Source: an uncultured Saprospiraceae bacterium
GTDB taxonomy: Bacteria; Bacteroidota; Bacteroidia; Chitinophagales; Saprospiraceae
DNA: 34,496 nt
Assembly (NCBI GenBank): GCA_938003955.1
Contig: CALKXE010000159.1
Coordinates: 1 to 34,496 of the forward strand
Direction: 5' to 3'
In this document: positions 17,438 to 25,113 of the stretch, in pieces
How positions within the stretch are numbered: position 1 is the stretch's first letter
Layout: each line of letters opens with the position of its first letter
Notes under the pieces: generated by a model
Told to the model about the DNA's origin: nothing
The model's input: the letters and a program-made list of their open reading frames with translations, nothing else
The model's database searches: none
Translations under genes and position numbers: made by a program

Positions 17438-17848
17438 TTAATAATCAGTAATCTTCTTTCTTCCTGTTTTTATCTCCGATCGTTTTTTCTTGCCCTGAAG
17501 TCTCTTTTTCTTCGATGCTGCAGATGGACGAGTTGGTTTTCGCTTTTTTTCTTCTTTCAATGCCTTCTTGATCAGTTTATCGAATTTCTTGATCAGCTTC
17601 TGCTTATTGGTCAGTTGGGATCTGTCCGTTTCTTGATGAAGGATCAGTTCTTTTTTACGATTGATATTGTTCTTAAGCTTCGTTAGGATTTTTGTCTTTT
17701 GTCTATCGGATAAGACTTCAGATGCATGTATGTCAAATCGAAGAGTCACTTTGGTCTCCACTTTATTTACATGTTGGCCACCGCTGCCTCCTGATCGGGA
17801 AGTGGTAAGTTTGAGTTCCGTATGTAATTTGTCAAAGTCGATATCCAT
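17438..17848 (-). CDS. arfB: Alternative ribosome-rescue factor ArfB (YaeJ-like peptidyl-tRNA hydrolase)
   Basis: This 136-residue protein has the catalytic GGQ motif (SRSGGSGGQHVNKVETKV, Gly23-Gly24-Gln25), which hydrolyses peptidyl-tRNA in the A site of stalled ribosomes. The C-terminal tail is strongly basic (KKRKPTRPSAASKKKRLQGKKKRSEIKTGRKK), as ArfB proteins use to enter the empty mRNA channel. Length and order match the family, and are too short for full release factors. The gene ends 57 bases from the convergent symporter gene. It is close to dinB but separated from it by an inverted-repeat element. Confidence 0.95.
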   Translation of the reverse strand: MDIDFDKLHTELKLTTSRSGGSGGQHVNKVETKVTLRFDIHASEVLSDRQKTKILTKLKNNINRKKELILHQETDRSQLTNKQKLIKKFDKLIKKALKEEKKRKPTRPSAASKKKRLQGKKKRSEIKTGRKKITDY

Positions 17849-17958
17849 CTTTTTATGCGACTGGTTTTGTAGTCGTGGTATTAATGTCGATTTGGGTGGA
17901 ATCGTTCATTTTGTAAAGCAATCATTTTTATAGAACACGGATTGGGTGGATCATGTAA

Positions 17959-18122
17959 GATCATTGAGCGCTTGCGATCTGTGAGCTGGTAACTGTGTAA
18001 CGACTTTTGGGGCTAGATATATCGTCTAGTTATAGTGCATAATTTAAGTGTTTTTCCTTTAATCATTTCTTCCGGTCCTAGGAAGCGCTCACCGATTTTC
18101 GCTGCGCATCAACTCAATGATC
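17959..18122. repeat. Inverted-repeat element, copy 2 (MITE-like)
   Basis: The left arm 17959-17986 (GATCATTGAGC to TGTGAGC) and the right arm 18087-18122 (GCTCACCGAT to CTCAATGATC) match the arms of the element at 6690-6934. The interior is different. The left arm is shorter than in copy 1. It lies between arfB and dinB and has no ORF inside. Confidence 0.7.
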
Positions 18123-18156
18123 GCCGTGTTCCGTTCAATGATTCTGCAATAAAGAC

Positions 18157-19302
18157 CTACTTCAACGCACTAGCTCGACCAATAACGTCTGCCCCAAACC
18201 GCTGTCTGATGCCATCCATTTCTTGTAATAATTTGATTCGTTCTATGCTATCGTCGAAGAGGCTGATCTGATAACTACCATGGACCAGTCCACTGAACTT
18301 GACTCCTATAAGCCTGATCAGTTGACGTCGCTCATATACTTTGTCGAATAGCTGTAGGGCGTATTTTCCTAGTGCGTTATCTTGGGCGGTGTATGAGATC
18401 CGGCATTGCTTGGTGAATGTATTGAAATCCGCATATCTGATCTTGACTGTAATTACGGATGTGAGTCTGCTAGATGCTCTGAGTTCGAAGCTGAGCTTGT
18501 CACACATGTCTATGAGCATATTACGGATCATACGGAGATCGAGAGTGTCCTCCATGAATGTTCGTTCTTTGGAGATAGATTTTGATTCGCTATAAGGTAC
18601 TATGGGGGTGTTGTCTATTGCATTCGCTTTTTCTGATAATTTTCGACCAGATTTACCAAATTCTCGTTCTAGTAATCGGGTAGGGATCTCACTCAGCACT
18701 TTGATAGATCTAACACCCATGAAACTGAGTTTTTTGTAGGTTTTTTGGCCTACGCCAGGAATTTTTTTGACGGGTAGGGGAGCGATGAATTGTTTTTCTA
18801 TGCCTCGCTTTATTTGTTTACTACCATTCGGTTTTCCTTCTCCTGTACCGATTTTTGAGATGAGTTTATTTACAGATAGGCCAAACGATATGGGGAGCCC
18901 TGTTTCACGGATGATTCTTTGGCGTAATTCTCCGGACCATTTGTAGCAGCCAAAGAACTTATCCATACCTGTAAGATCTAGATAGAATTCGTCCACAGAT
19001 GCTTTCTCATAGACGGGGGCTTCTTCGGCGATCACATCGGTCACCATATTGGAGTAGTAGGAGTAACTGTCCATATCACCACGAAGTACGATCGCATTGG
19101 GGCAGAGTTGCAAGGCCATCTTCATAGGCATGGCGGAATGCACTCCAAATCTGCGGGCCTCATAGCTGCAAGAGGAGACGACTCCACGATTACTCGTGCC
19201 ACCGATGATGAGTGGTTTTCCTTTGAGTTCGCTATTCTTTAGTACTTCTACAGAGGCAAAGAAAGAATCCAAATCCATGTGTAATACGGCGCGGTCAAAC
19301 AT
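18157..19302 (-). CDS. dinB: DNA polymerase IV (Y-family translesion polymerase)
   Basis: This 381-residue error-prone polymerase bypasses damaged bases. The palm motifs are intact: VLHMDLDSFFASVE with metal-binding Asp10, and KASVDEFYLDLT with Asp104 and Glu105. SCSYEARRFGVHSAMP, GLSVNKLISKIGTGEGKP and the helix-hairpin-helix IPGVGQKTYKKL follow in the usual order. Near the C-terminus QISLFDD matches the clamp-binding motif, so it should dock on the DNA polymerase beta clamp. Length is standard. A large inverted repeat sits immediately upstream. The next gene upstream on the same strand is the WYL regulator. Confidence 0.95.
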   Translation of the reverse strand: MFDRAVLHMDLDSFFASVEVLKNSELKGKPLIIGGTSNRGVVSSCSYEARRFGVHSAMPMKMALQLCPNAIVLRGDMDSYSYYSNMVTDVIAEEAPVYEKASVDEFYLDLTGMDKFFGCYKWSGELRQRIIRETGLPISFGLSVNKLISKIGTGEGKPNGSKQIKRGIEKQFIAPLPVKKIPGVGQKTYKKLSFMGVRSIKVLSEIPTRLLEREFGKSGRKLSEKANAIDNTPIVPYSESKSISKERTFMEDTLDLRMIRNMLIDMCDKLSFELRASSRLTSVITVKIRYADFNTFTKQCRISYTAQDNALGKYALQLFDKVYERRQLIRLIGVKFSGLVHGSYQISLFDDSIERIKLLQEMDGIRQRFGADVIGRASALK

Positions 19303-19307
19303 AGGTA

Positions 19308-19338
19308 GCTATCATTTTGTGAATACAAAACCGATAGC
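19308..19338. promoter_or_regulatory. Inverted repeat in the dinB upstream region
   Basis: GCTATC-A-TTTTGT (19308-19320) is inverted as ACAAAA-CC-GATAGC (19325-19338) around GAAT, six bases upstream of the dinB start. It could be a damage-response operator or a hairpin in the leader. No classical SOS box consensus for this phylum is assumed. Confidence 0.45.
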
Positions 19339-19466
19339 AATCCTATAATCATGCCCTCGGGGCACAAAGATAGGCCAAAAGTCGAATAATGTGACATTTT
19401 GAATTGAAAAATGCAACATTTAAATAAATAATGTCGAAAAATACGACACTGAATTGGCTGAAGTAC

Positions 19467-20477
19467 TTAGGAATAGACATCTAGTGCTTCTTTAAAAATC
19501 CCTTTTATTCTGCGGCGTAACTTAAGAGGAGATACAATCTCTAATGTATTACCATATCCTAGAAATATCCGCTCTAGTTCGAAATTAATTTTGATAAATA
19601 ATTCAAAAGTGGCACCATCTTCATCTTGTGATATCAATTTTTGACTATGATGGATTGGTTTAGTGATTACATACTGTGCATTCTTTTTATTGACTCGGAA
19701 TACGATTTTTTCTGGTCTCATACCTTGCATCACGGTTACACCTACTACATCTCTATAGAATGTGTCTGGATCAAAGCTGTCATTTTCATGGTAATGTTTG
19801 TTAGGAAGTAATTCTATTGCTTTGATCCTATCAAGTGCATAATTGATTACACCCCGTTGTCCAGCTTTTCGACCAAGTATAAACCACCTATTGTTGAATT
19901 CCTTGAGGAGATAGGGATGAAAATCTACACCTGTCGGTTGTTCTGCTTTGAAGGATTGATAGCTAATTTTTAGGACAGTCTTCTTTATGATTGCTTGGTA
20001 GATCTGATCTAGATATTCTAACCCTCGTAGATTAGGATTACTATCGAAACTGATGACTGGCTTCTGTTTTTCCTTTGCAGAATAGATATGATCTTCCAAT
20101 TTCTGTACCATGCCACCTAATTGCTTGAAGTGACTAAATCCTTGGAATTGCTTAAGGAACTCAACGGCTTCTGTGAGATGACTTAGATCTTGATCTGTGA
20201 GAGGAATGTTAGTGATACTATAGTCTTTGTCTTCGTAGGTGTAGTGCCGCTTATCGATTACAACGATGGGAGCATTGTACCCTAGTTTGTCCGATCTCAT
20301 CATTTGTATATCACCTTGGACGGTTCGTTTTGAGATGCCTTTGTCTATGCCTTCGTACTCGTACAATGCATCGGATACGGCATCAATGAGATCATCCAGT
20401 GTCCATTTTCGAAATCTATTCTGGAGGCATTTGTCGAGTGTTTTGTATCGTATTAGGGCGTTTCTATTTGCTGGCAT
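19467..20477 (-). CDS. WYL-domain transcriptional regulator
   Basis: This 336-residue protein has an N-terminal winged-helix/HTH-like part (ALIRYKTLDKCLQNRFRKWTLDDLIDAVSDAL, ISKRTVQGDIQMMRSDKLG). A central segment leads into the WYL ligand-binding domain (LKISYQSF, FHPYLLKEFNNRWFILGRKAGQRGVINYALDRIKAIELLP) and a C-terminal WCX extension (EKIVFRVNKKNAQYVITKPIHHSQKL). WYL proteins commonly regulate defence and nucleic-acid-damage operons and may sense nucleic acids. It is divergent from the RNA ligase gene across 204 bases that contain the operator described at 20622-20662, and is the best candidate to bind it. The regulatory link is inferred. Confidence 0.9.
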   Translation of the reverse strand: MPANRNALIRYKTLDKCLQNRFRKWTLDDLIDAVSDALYEYEGIDKGISKRTVQGDIQMMRSDKLGYNAPIVVIDKRHYTYEDKDYSITNIPLTDQDLSHLTEAVEFLKQFQGFSHFKQLGGMVQKLEDHIYSAKEKQKPVISFDSNPNLRGLEYLDQIYQAIIKKTVLKISYQSFKAEQPTGVDFHPYLLKEFNNRWFILGRKAGQRGVINYALDRIKAIELLPNKHYHENDSFDPDTFYRDVVGVTVMQGMRPEKIVFRVNKKNAQYVITKPIHHSQKLISQDEDGATFELFIKINFELERIFLGYGNTLEIVSPLKLRRRIKGIFKEALDVYS

Positions 20478-20621
20478 AAGTTTTCTGTTCGACTATTATC
20501 AGATGTTCCAAGATTTGACTCTTCGACTTTTAAAATCCGTTTGATCCGCTAAATCTGCGAGATCCGTGTTCCATTGATTGAAGAAAGGTCTATTATATTA
20601 TGATAAAAGTAGAAATAATAA

Positions 20622-20662
20622 TTGACAACGCAAATAGGATGCGTAGCACTGTTCCATCTTTG
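20622..20662 (+). promoter_or_regulatory. Promoter/operator of the RNA-repair operon, copy 1
   Basis: TTG lies at 20622 and the palindromic half-sites ACGCA (20628-20632) and TGCGT (20640-20644) follow, separated by AATAGGA. Eleven bases later comes ATCTTTG (20656-20662), which resembles the Bacteroidota -7 box. ATG of the ligase gene follows at 20682. The same element with identical spacing recurs at 26416-26450. Confidence 0.7.
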
Positions 20663-20681
20663 TATTATAAATAATAAAACA

Positions 20682-21695
20682 ATGAAAAATATATCACTAT
20701 TAAATCAAATGCTAGAGGAAAGATATCTCAACTGCCAAAAACATCCTACGTCAGAACTATACATATATAACTATTCTGCGAAAGCACAATATGATAGATT
20801 ATGGAATGAAGTTACACTAGGATGTAGAGGATTGATTTTGGATTAAGAGGGTAATGTAGTAGCGAGACCGTTTCCTAAGTTTTTTAACCTTGGAGAATAT
20901 GAGGGACAGAAAGTACCAAGCACAACATTCGACGTATATGAGAAAATGGACGGATCATTAGGGATTTCATATATGTTAGATGGAAAAATTCAAATTGCTA
21001 CAAGAGGTTCTTTTACATCAGAGCAGTCCGTAATGGCGAATACATTACTGTATGATAAATACTATGATTCTGTCGCAAAGATGAAGCCAGGTGTCACTTA
21101 TCTATTTGAAATCATCTATCCAGAAAATAGAATTGTAGTGGATTATGGCGACGAGGAGAAGTTAGTCTTATTGGCTATGATTGATATTGAAACCGGTGAG
21201 GACTTGACTTTAGAGGATATAGGTTTCCCGCTAGTAAAAAAATACGATGGTATAAATGATATCAATGAATTGAATCTTCTTGAAGAAGAAAATAAGGAAG
21301 GATTTGTAATCAAATATCCAGACGGATATAGATTGAAAGTGAAATTCGAAGAGTATGTTCGGTTGCATAGGATTATCACTCAGGTATCAACTATTTCAAT
21401 ATGGGAATATCTAAAAACGAATCAACCTATGGCTGAGATACTTGAGCAAGTGCCAGATGAATTCTACAATTGGATAAAAGGAAAGAAGAGTGAAATGGAA
21501 ACTCAATATGATGAAATAGAAGGAATCGCAAAATCTCAAATGAAGCAGTTTGACACAAGGAAAGAAACTGCGGCATATATCATGACTTGTACGTACCCGA
21601 AAGTAATGTTCGATATGATAGATGAGAGAGCGTATTCTAGATCGATCTGGAAGATGCTCAGGCCAGTATTTGAAAGGCCATTTGATAAGGTTTAA
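20682..21695 (+). pseudogene. T4 Rnl1-like RNA ligase interrupted by an in-frame TAA
   Basis: Read through the TAA at 20844-20846 (codon 55), the frame encodes about 337 residues of an ATP-dependent RNA ligase that joins 3'-OH and 5'-phosphate RNA ends. Upstream of the stop is MKNISLLNQMLEERY...VTLGCRGLILD. Downstream are EGNVVARPFPKFFNL, motif I EKMDGSLG with the adenylated Lys88, LFEIIYPENRIVV, motif IV EGFVIKYP (206-212) and the KVK of motif V (219-221). All catalytic motifs lie after the stop, so a truncated product would be inactive. Everything else is intact, including the frame. The stop could be a recent nonsense mutation, a sequencing error, or read through. Pnkp follows after 51 bases. 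Confidence 0.85.
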
Positions 21696-21746
21696 GACTC
21701 TAAACAATAATTAGATCACAACAAATCATTTAAAAAATAAACGAAA

Positions 21747-22640
21747 ATGAATAACACACTGAAAATATTAATACTAAAGGGAATCCCTGCATCTGGAAAA
21801 TCTACTTATGCAAAACAGTTAGTGAAGGCAAGTCCCAATACTTGGAAACGGGTGAATCGTGATGATTTGAGACATATGCTAGATGGGTATCACTTTTCAA
21901 AAGAGAATGAAAAATTTGTAAAAGCACTGCGTGACCATGTGATCATGGAAGCATTGAAAGCGGGTAGAAATGTAGTTGTAGATGATACTAACATATCAAA
22001 AAGACATGCGACAAGAATCACGGATCTATCAAGAGAGCATTTCAAAAAGACAGGTGTTAAGGTAGAGGTCGAAACCAAGGAGTTTGAGATATCTCTGGAG
22101 GAAGCAATATCAAGAGATGCAAAAAGAAAGACTCCCGTTGGAAAAAGCGTAATCACTAAGATGTATAATCAACTTCATGGTGTAAAAAAAGAGAGAGGGC
22201 CGAAATATCTTGAGCAAGATAAGCAACTTCAACCAGCAATCATCTGTGATCTAGACGGAACGTTGGCATTGATGAATGGTAGGAATCCATTCGATGCATC
22301 AAAATGTGAACAAGATCTACTTAATGAACCTGTAGCTCATCTCGTAAAGTCATATGCAGAACAAGGAACCAAGATCATACTTTTGTCTGGAAGGACTGAT
22401 AATTATAAAGCGGAAACTTTGAGATGGCTAGAGAAGCATAATATCCAATATGAGAAATTGCTCATGAGACGACATGGAGATAGCCGAAAAGATGCAATCA
22501 TCAAAAAAGAGATTGTAGACAATGAAATCAAGGGAAAGTACTTCGTAAGATTCGTGCTAGATGATAGAAATCAAGTCGTAGATATGTGGAGGAATGAGAT
22601 CGGATATGCGTGTTTACAGGTGTATTATGGTGATTTTTAG
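21747..22640 (+). CDS. Polynucleotide 5'-kinase/3'-phosphatase, T4 Pnkp-like
   Basis: This 297-residue end-healing enzyme prepares broken RNA for ligation by phosphorylating 5'-OH ends and removing 3' or 2',3'-cyclic phosphates. The N-terminal kinase carries the P-loop GIPASGKST (12-20), NRDDLR, VVVDDTNIS and the lid region RDAKRKTPVGKSVITKMYN. The C-terminal acylphosphatase-type phosphatase carries DLDGT (168-172), LSGRTD and RRHGDSRKDA, followed by FVLDDRNQVVDMWR. Domain order, spacing and length closely follow phage T4 Pnkp (kinase then phosphatase). Placed directly after an Rnl1-like ligase, it forms a complete seal-and-heal RNA repair pair, as in the T4 response to anticodon nucleases. 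Confidence 0.95.
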   Translation: MNNTLKILILKGIPASGKSTYAKQLVKASPNTWKRVNRDDLRHMLDGYHFSKENEKFVKALRDHVIMEALKAGRNVVVDDTNISKRHATRITDLSREHFKKTGVKVEVETKEFEISLEEAISRDAKRKTPVGKSVITKMYNQLHGVKKERGPKYLEQDKQLQPAIICDLDGTLALMNGRNPFDASKCEQDLLNEPVAHLVKSYAEQGTKIILLSGRTDNYKAETLRWLEKHNIQYEKLLMRRHGDSRKDAIIKKEIVDNEIKGKYFVRFVLDDRNQVVDMWRNEIGYACLQVYYGDF

Positions 22641-22710
22641 TTCAGATATTTTGTTTGTTAACAATACAAATTTTAAATCTAAAACGTTACTATAAAAAAT
22701 CAATTACATT

Positions 22711-23121
22711 ATGAAATACTCACATTTGTTTTTCCTTTGTTTTTTTGCACTCGCATTAGCCTCTTGTGGCGAAGATGTCGATGATAATCTCAAAATAGAC
22801 GGTGAATGGAAACTTGAGTCTGTATTGGGCGGAATTGCTGGAGGCGGACTTCCATTTGATGGAGATATGTCAATTATTGTGTCTGGGTCTGAACTGGATA
22901 TGTTTAAAGATGATGAACTAGTAATGGAGGCTGATATTTCATATTCACTTGATGAGTTTGATAGAGTAATCTTGAAACTAGATCAATCATATGTAGATGA
23001 TCAACCAGAATTTATACTTGGATCCGGAAATGAGTTGATTGCCACAAAGTTCGATGATAACAACATGCTATCATTATTGAGTTTATGTGCCGATTGTTAC
23101 TCATACAATTTTGTGAAATAA
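22711..23121 (+). CDS. Small lipoprotein, function unknown
   Basis: This 136-residue protein begins with a type II signal peptide and a lipobox, LALASC, with the lipidated Cys at about residue 19. The mature part has an INGEWKLESVLGG-like start (IDGEWKLESVLGGIAGG) and alternating beta-strand patterns, suggesting a small lipocalin-like barrel. It ends with a Cys pair, LCADCYSYNF. It lies 70 bases after Pnkp in the same direction. Whether it belongs to the repair operon or is an accidental neighbour cannot be told from sequence. Confidence 0.6.
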   Translation: MKYSHLFFLCFFALALASCGEDVDDNLKIDGEWKLESVLGGIAGGGLPFDGDMSIIVSGSELDMFKDDELVMEADISYSLDEFDRVILKLDQSYVDDQPEFILGSGNELIATKFDDNNMLSLLSLCADCYSYNFVK

Positions 23122-23218
23122 ATAGAATTTAAAATGATATATTTTGAGGGATATTCATGTTAAAACAGGATTGTCACAAAAATGTCATGTAAATGTTAGG
23201 TTTTATAAAAACTAGTAA

Positions 23219-23463
23219 TACCTTTGTATCAGCTTATGAAAGTAACACAAACATATATAAATATTAATATGCATAGTTTCCTGAATCAGGATAGTTTATG
23301 CGCCTTTTCTCCACTAGGGGAACAGAGAATTATATGTCATAGCTGATAGCTTCACTTTAAAGAAAGTCGTTGCTAACCAGTCGAGCTGCAACGATGAAAA
23401 TTTCCATTCCGTATTTCCATTCTTGTCTGCTCTAGGTTATTGACCTAAGTCAGAATTTTTTTT
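23219..23463 (+). ncRNA. Short transcription unit, candidate ncRNA or 36-residue peptide
   Basis: A perfect TAnnTTTG element (TACCTTTG, 23219-23226) precedes the unit. A rho-independent terminator closes it: TCTG-CTC-TAGGT / ACCTA-AGT-CAGA with T8 at 23426-23463. Inside are CCTGA/TCAGG and TCGTTGC/GCAACGA stems. An ATG at 23236 opens a 36-codon frame ending 23346, with no recognisable motif. A quasi-palindrome AGGTTTTATAAAAACT overlaps the promoter. The closed unit looks like a small RNA rather than a leader. Confidence 0.5.
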
Positions 23464-23756
23464 ATTCATTAAAAACATACTTATGCAGAAAAATCAAATC
23501 AATGAGATTCTGCAAGTTCATAGTTTTGGATAGTCGTATCTCGCGAGCGATCAATCCACGATATTGAATCTTGCTCAATTTCACAACAACTTATTTTAAA
23601 TACTATTGATTCGGAGAAAAACTGAATCATAGCTATAGCTATAGCTATATTGACCAGTGGTCTATTTGGTTAAGATATTTCACTTTGACTGAAATGAAGC
23701 GAGTTCAATTCTTGCCTGGTCATCTATTGCCTATAGCCCAAATTAAATTATAACTT
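23464..23756 (+). other. Hairpin-rich leader before the TPR gene
   Basis: This gene-free stretch holds closely spaced inverted repeats. They include TGCAGAA/TTCTGCA around 23485-23515, TGATTC/GAATCA near 23608-23628, the palindrome GACCAGTGGTC near 23655, and ATTTCA/TGAAAT near 23675-23695. A short TAGCTA microsatellite lies near 23630-23650. A 16-codon ORF (MQKNQINEILQVHSFG) starts in the first hairpin. No known RNA family is recognised. Confidence 0.4.
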
Positions 23757-24369
23757 ATGAACATAACACAAGCAGATAAATACTTCTTTTATTCTGGGCT
23801 CATATTTTTTACTCCAGAATTCAAAGTTCAAGGAATTAGGGTACGGAATTAGTTAAGAGCCTCAGTCCCTTGAACGTTTGCTAGGCACTTGATGCATTCG
23901 ATTACGATATGGAAGAACTGGTAGAATCACTGGATTATGCACTTTCTTATGATGAAGAACATGCTCCTTCTTTTTGTTTATCAGGAAGAGTACATATGGA
24001 GAAAATGAAAAATTTCACGGAAGCACAGCATTGTTTTGAGATGGCACTTATAGTGGATAAAAACTATGTAGATACCTATAAGTACTACTCTAAACTTCTT
24101 ATTTGGACTGGTCAATTAGATAGGCGGAAGAACTAATATCTAGAGCTGAGAATATAGTAGGAATGCCAAAAGTGGTAGTCATACAACGTCGAGCGTCTAT
24201 ATATGAGTGCGCAGGAAAAGTAGACAAAGCAATGGCTGAAGTAGCGAAAGGAAAACTACTAAGTGGTTGTGCATCTTTCTACACTTTCTTTGATAATGAA
24301 GCGGAGCGTCTGAAAAGAAAAGTAAACAAAAAGAAGAAAAAATCTAAACTGCGCAGAAAGACTGCATAG
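23757..24369 (+). pseudogene. TPR-repeat protein gene broken by an insertion and a frameshift
   Basis: Three pieces of one protein are visible. The first ten codons (23757-23786, MNITQADKYF) are followed by about 95 foreign bases. The frame resumes near 23882 as ALDAFDYDMEELVESLDYALSYDEEHAPSFCLSGRVHM and continues to 24136. A one-base shift near 24122 then moves it to the frame AEELISRAENIVGMPK...KKKKSKLRRKTA, ending 24369. Joined, the pieces give about 170 residues of tetratricopeptide-like helices with a basic tail. Small TPR proteins of this kind neighbour slipins in Bacteroidota (from memory), and a slipin gene follows here. As it stands, no full-length protein could be made without unusual decoding. 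Confidence 0.7.
23787..23881 (+). other. About 95-bp insertion with a long stem in the TPR gene
   Basis: The extra DNA lies between codons that would read KYF and ALDAF. It contains TTCTGG/CCAGAA and a near-perfect 12-bp stem, CAAAGTTCAAGG / CCTTGAACGTTTG, with one bulged base. The stem's outer end lies at the right boundary. No terminal target duplication is obvious. It could be a small mobile element or decay product. Confidence 0.5.
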
Positions 24370-24437
24370 TTGAGTTTCATCTTTGAATTATAATAAGAAT
24401 ACAACTGGTGAAATAAAGATTTTACAAGTAAGAAATA

Positions 24438-24726
24438 TCCGCCAAATGGCGGAAAAGAAGTACCAATACAAATTGATGATATCCCTGATGAGAGTTTCTG
24501 TATAACTCCTTTGTGTGGTAGGTCTTTGATCTATCATATGCAGATGCGCAATTTGTTTGGATACGCCACACCGAGGGTCGTGGGTTCGAATCCCACTCCG
24601 CCAGATGGCGGATAGTTCAGTTGGTTAGAACATTGGTTACACGTGTCGCAGGTTCGACTCCTGCTCCAGACTATATAGTCTGGATAGCTCAGTTGGTAGA
24701 GCAGTGATGATGGACTCATAATCCAT
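24438..24726 (+). ncRNA. Cluster of tRNA halves in permuted (3' half before 5' half) order
   Basis: Two tRNA-like units read T-arm, acceptor 3' strand, short linker, acceptor 5' strand, D-arm. Unit B has ACCGA and GGGTC (24570-24579), the T-arm GTGGG-TTCGAAT-CCCAC, TCCGCCA, linker GA, TGGCGGA, TA, D-arm GTTC/GAAC, then TTGGT (24633-24637), which pairs with ACCGA. Unit C has the T-arm GCAGG-TTCGACT-CCTGC (24648-24664), TCCAGAC, linker TATATA, GTCTGGA, TA, D-arm GCTC/GAGC, then a perfect CAT anticodon hairpin ATGGA-CTCATAA-TCCAT (24710-24726). A third acceptor-like palindrome, TCCGCCA-AA-TGGCGGA, lies at 24438-24453. Read conventionally, the middle tRNA would have non-complementary acceptor strands and a 7-nt-short centre. 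Confidence 0.6.
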
Positions 24727-24749
24727 ATTATCCTGGGAGTTAGTCACTC

Positions 24750-25061
24750 ATTAAAATGACTTCATTTTTGAATCATGCAAAGGCATATTCGCTTCTGTTC
24801 TAGACTAGATTTTCTGAGGAGAATTTAGAAAGGATCAGAAAAATCAGATTGATACTTGCTCATGTTGGATACCGATAGAGGGCGTTTGGTTTCAGAGTTT
24901 TTGGAATTGATTATGTGTGTGTTGAAGGTTTTATTCAGCACAATGATCAACGATGGAAATTACTCGGATTAAACAAAATCTATCTTAAAACATGGTCCGT
25001 AGATACTTGATGAATAAGCAATTGTATGATTCATTTTAAAATTAAAATTATTTAATCCTTT
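24750..25061 (+). other. Gene-free stretch between tRNA-like cluster and slipin
   Basis: No intact gene is visible. A stop-bounded 42-codon frame (24879-25010) reads RAFGFRVFGIDYVCVEGFIQHNDQRWKLLGLNKIYLKTWSVDT, split into short runs of plausible protein-like text without a start codon. It may be the remnant of a lost gene, but I do not recognise it. Confidence 0.3.
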
Positions 25062-25095
25062 CAGTAAAAGCTATAAATTTTGAATGCTTTTACTG
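25062..25095. promoter_or_regulatory. Perfect 10-bp inverted repeat before the slipin gene
   Basis: CAGTAAAAGC (25062-25071) is exactly inverted as GCTTTTACTG (25086-25095), with a 14-base A/T-rich centre. It ends 18 bases before the chosen ATG (25114). It is either an operator or a leader hairpin covering the alternative upstream ATG (25084). Confidence 0.5.
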
Positions 25096-25113
25096 GGAAC
25101 AAAACCCATAATT

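Noticed and set aside
24604..24671. An ordinary tRNA gene from GGCGGA to CCAGAC
   Set aside because: The two acceptor strands do not pair and the region between D- and T-arms is about seven bases too short for an anticodon arm and variable loop.
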